A stretch of DNA of 20,156 nt from UMGS1696 sp964457685 (GTDB taxonomy: Bacteria; Bacillota; Clostridia; Oscillospirales; CAG-272): positions 1 to 20,156 of the forward strand of contig CAYWFS010000035.1 in NCBI GenBank assembly GCA_964457685.1. Direction: 5' to 3'. Below are positions 14,810 to 20,156 of this stretch, piece after piece. The position numbers were made by a program, and so were the translations under genes. The notes beneath the pieces were generated by a model. It had not been told where the DNA came from and did no database searches. It was given only the letters and a program-made list of their open reading frames with translations. Each line of letters opens with the position of its first letter. The first letter of the stretch is position 1.

Positions 14810-14838
14810 GTTTATATCTTCCTTTCGGGCTTCTTATG

Positions 14839-14847
14839 TGGTATAAT
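14839..14847 (+). promoter_or_regulatory. Extended -10 promoter of the EamA gene
   Basis: TGGTATAAT is a TGn-extended consensus -10 box. The -35 position 17 bases upstream (TTCCTT) is weak. The leader would be about 35 nt, with AAAGGAG before the ATG. Confidence 0.55.
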
Positions 14848-14888
14848 ATTAGTTAACTCTAATTGATATTCAAAAAAGGAGCAAAGTA

Positions 14889-15907
14889 ATGAACAACAAA
14901 AAAGGAATATCTCTCGCAATACTTGCGGCAGCATTGTATGCATTGAACTCTCCTATATCAAAGCTTCTTCTCGAACATATTCCGCCCACTCTCATGGCAG
15001 GATTTTTATACATAGGAGCGGGAATCGGGATGCTTGTCATAGCATTTACACGAAAGCTGTCGAAAAAAGAAAAAACCGAATCGCACCTCACAAAGGCAGA
15101 GCTTCCATACACCGTCGCAATGATACTTCTCGACATAGCGGCACCGATACTTCTTATGTTCGGGCTTAAAGCAACAAGTGCGGCAAACGCTTCCCTGCTC
15201 AACAATTTTGAAATAGTCGCAACGGCTCTAATAGCTCTCGTGATATTCAAGGAAGCAATAAGCAAGCGTCTTTGGCTCGGTATTCTTTGCGTAACTCTTT
15301 CGTGTGCAATTCTTTCGTTCGAGGACATTTCAAGCTTTCAGTTTTCCGCCGGTTCGATTCTTGTTATACTTGCGGCTGTTTGCTGGGGATTTGAAAACAA
15401 CTGCACACGAATGATTTCTTCAAAAGATCCTCTTGAAATAGTGCTTCTCAAAGGCATATTCTCAGGTGGCGGCTCAGTCATAATCGGACTTTGCATAGGC
15501 GAGAGAATTTCGGAGGTGCTTTGGATAATCCCCGTACTTCTCATCGGCTTTATCGCTTACGGACTCAGCATTTATTTCTATGTTTATGCACAGCGTCTTA
15601 TCGGTGCCGCAAGAACAAGTGCTTATTATGCCATAGCCCCCTTTATTGCCGTTCTCCTTTCGCTTATTATATTCAGAGAAATACCGTCACCCACATTCTT
15701 CATTGCTCTTGTATTCATGATGTTCGGTGCATGGCTTTCCTCTGCCGAATNNNNNNNNNNNNNNNNNNNNNNNNNNNNNNNNNNNNNNNNNNNNNNNNNN
15801 NNNNNNNNNNNNNNNNNNNNNNNNNNNNNNNNNNNNNNNNNNNNNNNNNNTTCTTCATTGCTCTTGTATTCATGATGTTCGGTGCATGGCTTTCCTCTGC
15901 CGAATAA
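14889..15907 (+). CDS. EamA/DMT-family transporter, interrupted by assembly gap
   Basis: It is a drug/metabolite transporter superfamily protein with two EamA repeats of five helices each (about 5-138 and about 150-285). Its substrate is unknown; relatives export amino acids or metabolites. The second repeat begins AGSILVILAAVCWGFENN, a typical EamA wording. The gene contains 100 N, and the 55 bases on each side of the N block are identical. Removing the N block and one copy gives an uninterrupted 287-residue protein ending in FGAWLSSAE and TAA (15905-15907), the normal length for the family. The apparent frame difference across the gap is therefore artificial, and no real frameshift need be assumed. 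AAAGGAG lies eight bases before the ATG. It is monocistronic between two terminators. Confidence 0.88.
15696..15905. repeat. Exact 55-bp duplication flanking the N gap (assembly artefact)
   Basis: Bases 15696-15750 and 15851-15905 are identical over all 55 positions and abut the 100 N on both sides. This is what a de Bruijn assembler leaves when two contigs that overlap by one k-mer are scaffolded without being merged. It is not biological. Confidence 0.93.
15751..15850. other. Scaffold gap of 100 N
   Basis: Exactly 100 N is the conventional placeholder for unknown length. Because the flanks overlap by 55 bases, the true gap is probably zero and coordinates downstream are inflated by 155. 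Confidence 0.95.
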
Positions 15908-15913
15908 TTTTAA

Positions 15914-15978
15914 AAACAAAAAATCCGCTTCATGCGTAAATGTAGATATTATACATTCATGCGAAGCGGATATTTTTT
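15914..15978. terminator. Bidirectional terminator between EamA gene and pnp
   Basis: ATCCGCTTC (15923-15931) pairs with GAAGCGGAT (15963-15971). An inner AATGTA/TACATT stem extends it. There is an A-run on the left and six T on the right (15973-15978). It serves convergent transcripts. Confidence 0.85.
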
Positions 15979-16003
15979 ATTTAATTATAATTCTCTCGGG
16001 AAA

Positions 16004-18106
16004 TTATTCTTCGTCCTCAAGAGCGTCCTTTCTCGAAAGATTGAATCTGCCCTTTTCATCGATTCCGAGGAACTTAACCTTGATTCTGTCACCTACGTTG
16101 CAAACGTCTTCAACCTTTTCGGTACGCTTCTTGTCGAGCTTGGAAATATGTACCATTCCCTCTTTCTTGGGAGCGAACTCAACAAATGCACCTATCGGAA
16201 TGATTCTTGTTACAACGCCTTCGTAAATTTCACCTGCAACGGGTTCAAAGATTATTCCTTCGATCATGGCCTTTGCAGCCTCGAGAGAAGACTTGTCAAC
16301 ACCTGAAATGAATACGGAGCCGTCTTCTTCGATGTCAACCTTTGCACCTGTATCTGCGATAATCTGCTTGATAACGCTTCCCTGCTTACCGATAACTTCG
16401 GCAATCTTATCTACGGGAACCTTCATTGTTATCATCTTGGGAGCGTATTCTGAAACCTCTGCTCTGGGTGCGGGAATAGCCTTGAGAATTACTTCGTCAA
16501 TGATATAGTCACGACCCTTATGTGTAACTTCGAGTGCTTCCTTGATTATTTCGGGAGTAAGACCGTCTATCTTTAAGTCCATCTGAATGGAGGTAATACC
16601 CTTATGAGTACCCGCCACCTTAAAGTCCATGTCTCCGTAGAAGTCTTCGAGACCCTGAATGTCTATCATTGTCATCCATCTGTCGCCCTCTGTGATAAGA
16701 CCGCAGGAAATACCGGCAACGGGAGCCTTAATCGGAACACCTGCATCCATGAGTGCGAGAGTAGAGCCACAAACGGAAGCCTGAGAAGTGGAGCCGTTGG
16801 AGCTGATTACCTCGGATACACAACGTATAGCATAGGGGAATTCTTCAACCGAGGGGAGAACGGGGATAAGAGAACGCTCTGCCAATGCACCGTGACCTAT
16901 CTCACGTCTGCCGGGACTTCTTACAGCCTTAGCTTCGCCTGTAGAGTAGCCGGGCATATTGTAGTGGTGCATATAACGCTTTGTTTCTTCCTCGGAAATT
17001 CCGTCGAGAATCTGAACATCGGAAACGGGACCGAGAGTAGCTACGGTAAGAACCTGAGTCTGACCTCTCGTAAACATACCGGAACCGTGGTCACGATTGA
17101 AGAGGTGTACTTCTGCTGCGAGAGGACGAATCTGATCCATTCTTCTGCCGTCAACACGCTTCTGTTCGTCGAGGAGCCAACGTCTTACAATCTTCTTCTG
17201 CACCTTGTAGAGAACTTCATCGAGAACCTTACGGTTTTCTTCGGAGTCTTCCTTATCGAATTCCGCATAAACGGCATCGTAAATGGGAGCCATTCTTGCG
17301 TCACGCACGTTCTTGTCGTCTGTATCGAGAGCCTTCTTTACGTCCTCGGCACAGAAATCGTAAACCGCATCGAGAAGCTCGAAAGGAATATCCGCGGATT
17401 CGTAAGTGAACTTCGGCTTTCCTATCTGAGCCTTAATATCCTCGATGAATGCACAAAGCTTTTTGATTTCCTCATGTGCGAGCATGATAGCTTCAAACAT
17501 CTTGTCATCGGGAACTTCAGCCGCACCCGCTTCAATCATTACGACCTTCTTGGCGGTACCTGCAACGGTAAGCTCAAGGGAGGAACGCTCTCTCTGCTCT
17601 GCGGTCGGGTTGAGGATAAGCCCTTCCTCTTCGGTAAGACCTACGAACACACCGCCGATAGGACCGTTCCACGGAATGTCGGAGATGGAAAGAGCGATGG
17701 ACGCACCCACCATAGCGGCAATTTCGGGAGAGCAGTCGTGGTCAACGGAAAGAACGAGGAGCGAAAGAACTACATCGTTTCTGAGATCCTTCGGGAACAG
17801 GGGGCGAATAGGTCTGTCGATAACACGGGAGGTAAGGATAGCCTTTTCGCTGGGTCTTCCTTCTCTTTTGAGGTAAGAGCCGGGGATTCTTCCGACAGCA
17901 TAAAGTCTTTCCTCAAAATCAATAGAAAGGGGAAGAAAATCTATGCCGTCACGGGGTCTTTCGGAGGCCGTAGCACAGCAAAGAACAGCGGTTTCGCCGT
18001 ATCTTACAAGAACAGAACCGTTCGCAAGACCTGCCATTTTTCCCGATTCCACAACGAGAGGTCGGCCGGCAAAGTCGTAGGAGAAGGTTTTATAATTCTC
18101 AAACAT
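16004..18106 (-). CDS. pnp: Polyribonucleotide nucleotidyltransferase (PNPase)
   Basis: The 700-residue protein has normal family length. This trimeric 3'-5' phosphorolytic exoribonuclease degrades mRNA to nucleoside diphosphates. In order: first RNase PH domain (about 10-145), helical domain (about 240-320), second RNase PH domain (about 325-545) with FTRGQTQ, SVCGSTLALMDAGVP and the catalytic block EDFYGDMDFKVAGT (Asp488 and Asp494 probably equal E. coli Asp486 and Asp492), KH domain (about 555-615) with the GxxG loop VIGKQGSVI, and S1 domain (about 620-690) with GEIYEGVVTRI and GAFVEF. The ATG at 18104-18106 follows AAAGG. It comes after rpsO on the same strand with 212 bases between, the widely conserved rpsO-pnp order. 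That spacer is rich in hairpins. Confidence 0.97.
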   Translation of the reverse strand: MFENYKTFSYDFAGRPLVVESGKMAGLANGSVLVRYGETAVLCCATASERPRDGIDFLPLSIDFEERLYAVGRIPGSYLKREGRPSEKAILTSRVIDRPIRPLFPKDLRNDVVLSLLVLSVDHDCSPEIAAMVGASIALSISDIPWNGPIGGVFVGLTEEEGLILNPTAEQRERSSLELTVAGTAKKVVMIEAGAAEVPDDKMFEAIMLAHEEIKKLCAFIEDIKAQIGKPKFTYESADIPFELLDAVYDFCAEDVKKALDTDDKNVRDARMAPIYDAVYAEFDKEDSEENRKVLDEVLYKVQKKIVRRWLLDEQKRVDGRRMDQIRPLAAEVHLFNRDHGSGMFTRGQTQVLTVATLGPVSDVQILDGISEEETKRYMHHYNMPGYSTGEAKAVRSPGRREIGHGALAERSLIPVLPSVEEFPYAIRCVSEVISSNGSTSQASVCGSTLALMDAGVPIKAPVAGISCGLITEGDRWMTMIDIQGLEDFYGDMDFKVAGTHKGITSIQMDLKIDGLTPEIIKEALEVTHKGRDYIIDEVILKAIPAPRAEVSEYAPKMITMKVPVDKIAEVIGKQGSVIKQIIADTGAKVDIEEDGSVFISGVDKSSLEAAKAMIEGIIFEPVAGEIYEGVVTRIIPIGAFVEFAPKKEGMVHISKLDKKRTEKVEDVCNVGDRIKVKFLGIDEKGRFNLSRKDALEDEE

Positions 18107-18155
18107 TGTATCTTTAAGCCTTTCTTATATCTAAAAAATAATGTACATATATAAA

Positions 18156-18287
18156 ATCGCACATCGGAGAAACACCGAAAAGCGATGAAAAAGCGTAAAT
18201 AAAACCGTACTGCGGCGTAAGATTGATTTACTCATCCGCGCCGCAGACAGTTTATTCACAATTGGTACTCTGCGGGCTTTTACCGCA
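18156..18287 (-). promoter_or_regulatory. Three hairpins in the rpsO-pnp intergenic RNA
   Basis: In transcript order: TGCGG/CCGCA (18271-18287); CTGCGGCG/CGCCGCAG, eight perfect pairs (18210-18217 with 18239-18246), followed by TACGGTTTTATTT; and ATCGC/GCGAT (18156-18160 with 18182-18186) with an inner TCGG/CCGA. The middle one may act as a partial terminator or 3' end of the rpsO mRNA. The last lies in the pnp leader, where E. coli pnp has its RNase III and autoregulation site; that parallel is inference. Confidence 0.5.
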
Positions 18288-18318
18288 CAGTCATAAAAAT
18301 CGGGAAAGTTCTCGAAAA

Positions 18319-18585
18319 TTATCTTCTGAGGCCGAGCTTCTCAACGATAGCACGGTATCTTTCGATGTCGTTTTCCTTGAGGTAGCCGAGAAGGTTACGT
18401 CTGTGACCAACCATCTTGTTAAGACCGCGACGGCTGTGGTGGTCCTTCTTGTTTACCTTGAGGTGCTCTGTGAGAGACTCGATTCTGCTTGTAAGGATAG
18501 CGATCTGAACTTCAGGAGAACCTGTGTCACCTTCGTGTACCTTATAAGTGTTGATAATTTCCTGCTTCTGTTCCTTTGTCATCAT
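18319..18585 (-). CDS. rpsO: 30S ribosomal protein S15
   Basis: The protein has 88 residues (87 if the second Met is used). S15 binds 16S rRNA helices 20-22 early in 30S assembly. The sequence has the family blocks VHEGDTGSPEVQIAILT, HLKVNKKDHHSRRGL and MVGHRRNLLGYL, and the normal length. Two ATG codons are adjacent (18583-18585 and 18580-18582); AAAGGA lies nine bases before the first, which is taken. A much longer frame extends upstream but has no family similarity and runs through the promoter. It is followed by pnp. Confidence 0.96.
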   Translation of the reverse strand: MMTKEQKQEIINTYKVHEGDTGSPEVQIAILTSRIESLTEHLKVNKKDHHSRRGLNKMVGHRRNLLGYLKENDIERYRAIVEKLGLRR

Positions 18586-18702
18586 GGCTGTATTTCCTTT
18601 CACCTTAGAAAAAATATTTAACGATCCCCATTCCTCAGTATCCGGCGGGTGAAGCTGTCGTAAAACGACCTTTTTCCCGAAAACCGTGGCATGGGCAATC
18701 CA
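18586..18702 (-). promoter_or_regulatory. rpsO 5' leader, structured
   Basis: About 115 nt separate the predicted start point from the rpsO ATG. It contains GTCGT/ACGAC (18657-18669) and further GC-rich complementary pieces around it. Leaders of this size upstream of rpsO are bound by S15 for autoregulation in several bacteria. I cannot show the specific S15 motif here. Confidence 0.35.
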
Positions 18703-18708
18703 AGATAT

Positions 18709-18737
18709 ATTATAGCACACAAATCCCGCTTTGTAAA
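18709..18737 (-). promoter_or_regulatory. rpsO promoter
   Basis: The minus strand reads TTTACA (18732-18737), 17 bases, TATAAT (18709-18714), preceded by TGTGC. It is divergent from the rpmG promoter about 75 bases away. Confidence 0.75.
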
Positions 18738-18810
18738 TAATTTGACGAAATTTTCTCTTTTGCACAGCAATTTTTTTCTCTTTAATATGTAGATTAATTG
18801 AAATAACACC

Positions 18811-18839
18811 TTGACGAGGGCAAAAAAACATGATATAAT
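18811..18839 (+). promoter_or_regulatory. Promoter of the rpmG-secE-nusG transcript
   Basis: TTGACG (18811-18816), 17 bases with a run of seven A, TATAAT (18834-18839). The leader to rpmG is about 137 nt. A small GC hairpin CCTC/GAGG (18847-18859) followed by TCTTTTTT sits at the extreme 5' end of the RNA. Confidence 0.75.
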
Positions 18840-18936
18840 GTATTCACCTCGCGCGGAGGCTCTTTTTTCGTGTGTCGGCATAACGGTCATGACGCAGATT
18901 ACACGAAATCCTCGGCAGAGGGAGGTACATTACATC

Positions 18937-18959
18937 TGACTGTGTTTTTTTCGCAGTCA
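18937..18959 (+). promoter_or_regulatory. Hairpin in the rpmG leader
   Basis: TGACTGTG (18937-18944) pairs with CGCAGTCA (18952-18959): eight pairs with one G-U, around a loop of seven T. It stands 24 bases before the rpmG ATG and just after an SD-like GGGAGG (18920-18925) that serves no visible gene. No U-tract follows, so it is not a terminator. Confidence 0.45.
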
Positions 18960-18982
18960 AAATTTTCTAGGGAGGTGCCGAT

Positions 18983-19132
18983 ATGAGAGTTAAGATCACT
19001 CTTGCTTGCAGCGAATGCAAACAGCGTAATTATGACACAAAGAAGAACAAGAAGAACGACCCTGACAGACTCGAACTCAATAAATACTGCCGTTTCTGCC
19101 GTAAGCACACACTGCATAAGGAAACCAAGTAA
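18983..19132 (+). CDS. rpmG: 50S ribosomal protein L33, zinc-binding form
   Basis: The protein has 49 residues. L33 is a small 50S protein near the E site. This copy has CSEC (Cys9, Cys12) and CRFC (Cys36, Cys39), the four-cysteine zinc ribbon of the C+ form, as opposed to the zinc-free paralog some Firmicutes induce in zinc starvation. Wording RVKITLACSECKQRNY and NKYCRFCRKHTLHKE is typical. GGGAGG lies seven bases before the ATG. It is first gene of rpmG-secE-nusG, with 20 bases to secE, the usual Firmicutes order. Confidence 0.95.
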   Translation: MRVKITLACSECKQRNYDTKKNKKNDPDRLELNKYCRFCRKHTLHKETK

Positions 19133-19152
19133 GCACTTAAGGAGTATTTGAT

Positions 19153-19410
19153 ATGGCTGAAAACGAAAAGAACACCGAGGTCAAGAAGTCCGAGAAAGCC
19201 AAATCGGACAAGCCGTCTACCTGGGAGCGAATCAAAACTTGGTTTAGATCCGTTAAGTCCGAGTGCAAGAAGATAAACTGGGCAAGCTGGAAGAGCGTTC
19301 GTTCCAACAGCATCGTAGTTATCGTATGCGTTGTTATCTTCTCCGCTGTTCTCGCAATTCTTGACTATTGCTTCTCCGGAGCTGTTGTCGGTCTCAGCCG
19401 TTTGTTCTGA
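19153..19410 (+). CDS. secE: Preprotein translocase subunit SecE
   Basis: The protein has 85 residues. SecE clamps the SecY channel. It has the single-helix Gram-positive form with a charged Lys/Glu/Ser-rich N-terminus (1-30), the amphipathic helix RIKTWFRSVKSECKKINWAS with the conserved W and K residues, and one membrane helix (about 53-75). AAGGAG lies eight bases before the ATG. It sits between rpmG and nusG, the near-universal arrangement. Confidence 0.93.
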   Translation: MAENEKNTEVKKSEKAKSDKPSTWERIKTWFRSVKSECKKINWASWKSVRSNSIVVIVCVVIFSAVLAILDYCFSGAVVGLSRLF

Positions 19411-19467
19411 GAAGCCGGAGCTTCGAGGTCATTCCCGCAAACCTGAGTCAGGAAGGATAATGATTTT

Positions 19468-20016
19468 ATGAGCGATATTAATGAGATGAACGAGGGTCTG
19501 CGTTGGTATGTTGCACATACCTATTCGGGCTACGAAAACAAAGTTAAAGCTAATCTTGAAAAGATAGTCGAGAACAGAGGTCTCGGTAATCTTATCACAG
19601 ATATCAGAATTCCGACGGAGGTCGTTGTAGAATCCGACGGAGGCAAGGAACGTGAAGTGGAATCAAAGGTATTCCCCGCTTATGTTCTTATCAAAATGGT
19701 CATGACCGATGAAACCTGGCATGTTGTCAGAAATATAACCGGCGTCACCGGCTTTGTCGGACCGGGATCTAAGCCTGTTCCGCTCAGCGAGGAGGAAGCC
19801 GCTGCCATCATTAAGGATGACGTAACACCTACAACTCATCTTGCATTTGCTGTTGGTGATCGTGTTAACATCATCGACGGTGTATTCCGCGGTTATACCG
19901 GTACACTGTCCGATTATAATGATGAAACCGGCGAGGTAACTGTTATAGTTTCTACCGTCGGCAGAGATATTCCCGTTAAGCTCGATAAGAAATATATCGA
20001 AAAAACCGAGGAATAA
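19468..20016 (+). CDS. nusG: Transcription termination/antitermination factor NusG
   Basis: The protein has 182 residues, the family's length. NusG binds the RNA polymerase clamp to set processivity and pausing and can link polymerase to ribosome or Rho. The N-terminal NGN domain (about 10-115) begins RWYVAHTYSGYENKVKANLE and includes FPAYVLIKMVMTDETWHVVRN and TGFVGPGSKP. The C-terminal KOW domain (about 128-178) has the GDRVNIIDGVF and GYTG signature. AGGAAGGA precedes the ATG. It is 57 bases after secE in the same transcript and precedes rplK. Confidence 0.97.
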   Translation: MSDINEMNEGLRWYVAHTYSGYENKVKANLEKIVENRGLGNLITDIRIPTEVVVESDGGKEREVESKVFPAYVLIKMVMTDETWHVVRNITGVTGFVGPGSKPVPLSEEEAAAIIKDDVTPTTHLAFAVGDRVNIIDGVFRGYTGTLSDYNDETGEVTVIVSTVGRDIPVKLDKKYIEKTEE

Positions 20017-20024
20017 TCTAAAAA

Positions 20025-20121
20025 ACGGAATTTGTTCCGTATACGGCTTGACGACTGCCGTAAAATCGTCGCAATAAAGTGGGAGGGAGAAAATACTTAT
20101 CAGTCTCCCGTCATAAACCAC
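20025..20121 (+). promoter_or_regulatory. Hairpins and leader structure between nusG and rplK
   Basis: Two short hairpins follow nusG: ACGGAA/TTCCGT (20025-20040) and ACGGC/GCCGT (20043-20061). A larger one follows, with outer pairing GTGG (20079-20082) to CCAC (20118-20121) and inner GGGAGA (20085-20090) to TCTCCC (20104-20109). The last resembles the GTGGGAG...CCAC leader seen before rplK in other Firmicutes (from memory). No T-run follows any of them, so transcription probably continues into rplK. Confidence 0.45.
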
Positions 20122-20140
20122 ATATGGAGGAATATTTGCA

Positions 20141-20156
20141 ATGGCAAAGAAAATAG
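20141..20156 (+). CDS. rplK: 50S ribosomal protein L11, 5' end only
   Basis: Only five codons, MAKKI, are inside the window. GGAGG (20126-20130) lies ten bases before the ATG. The call rests on position directly after nusG, where rplK is nearly always found, on the MAKK start common in L11, and on the leader structure upstream. Confidence 0.75.

Noticed and set aside
15696..15905. True 55-bp direct repeat or frameshift in the EamA gene
   Set aside because: The flanks of a 100-N block are identical over exactly 55 bases and collapse to an intact gene, so an assembly cause is far more likely.
16604..18154. 516-codon open frame on the plus strand opposite pnp
   Set aside because: It is a shadow of the strongly conserved PNPase reading frame, with no domain wording and no credible start site.
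20047..20079. Promoter inside the nusG-rplK spacer (TTGACG near 20048)
   Set aside because: The bases 17 nt downstream (GCAATA) are a poor -10 box, and the TTGACG is the loop of a hairpin.
1..20156. CRISPR array, tRNA or rRNA gene, defence or biosynthetic cluster
   Set aside because: No regularly spaced repeats, no cloverleaf with CCA/T-loop features, no rRNA-like stretches and no clustered accessory genes were seen.

Overview
The window looks like chromosome from an anaerobic, probably spore-forming Clostridia member of the Ruminococcaceae/Oscillospiraceae type. This rests on gene content: a type III glutamine synthetase, a CD1247-like zinc-ribbon gene beside efp, a PMCA-type calcium ATPase, a YitT protein, a SpoIIQ-like M23 protein behind a forespore-type promoter, and the orders rpsO-pnp and rpmG-secE-nusG-rplK. 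Promoters are of the sigma-A TTGACA-17-TATAAT kind and ribosome binding sites are mostly AAGGAG/GGAGG. A 100-N scaffold gap shows it is a draft or metagenome assembly.

Layout. 1-840 is a graveyard of mobile DNA: a disrupted parB-like gene with its terminator, then the 5' end of an IS200/IS605-type element that keeps its two regulatory hairpins but only about 20 codons of transposase. 898-4773 (minus) holds the Ca2+ ATPase, then efp and the Asp/Cys-rich CD1247-like gene, with a promoter in front of the ATPase and another in front of efp. 4894-6783 (minus) is an orphan ABC ATPase followed by an MFS carrier. It is divergent from yitT (7018-7890, plus). 8023-10783 (minus) is purB-purA, the two adenylosuccinate enzymes. 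bioY (minus) and glnN (plus) are divergent at about 11.5 kb. glnN is followed by the SpoIIQ-like peptidase and a DMT-family carrier that carries the scaffold gap. 16004-18585 (minus) is rpsO-pnp. From 18811 a plus-strand transcript runs rpmG-secE-nusG and into rplK, which is cut by the window end.

How the genes fit together. Most of the window is housekeeping: translation (efp, rpsO, rpmG, rplK), transcription elongation (nusG), secretion (secE), RNA turnover (pnp), AMP synthesis (purA, purB), nitrogen assimilation (glnN), and vitamin and ion transport (bioY, Ca2+ ATPase). I do not see a multi-gene undescribed system such as a defence island, a biosynthetic cluster or a CRISPR array. The most interesting signals are regulatory: a perfect 9-bp hairpin lying exactly between the efp Shine-Dalgarno and its AUG; a bioY promoter so close to the ATG that the mRNA would be nearly leaderless; a sigma-F-like promoter before the M23 gene; a preserved SD-sequestering hairpin in a dead IS200; a possible small RNA and repeat shared between about 59-101 and 10853-10896; and a Cys/Asp low-complexity tract in the CD1247-like protein.
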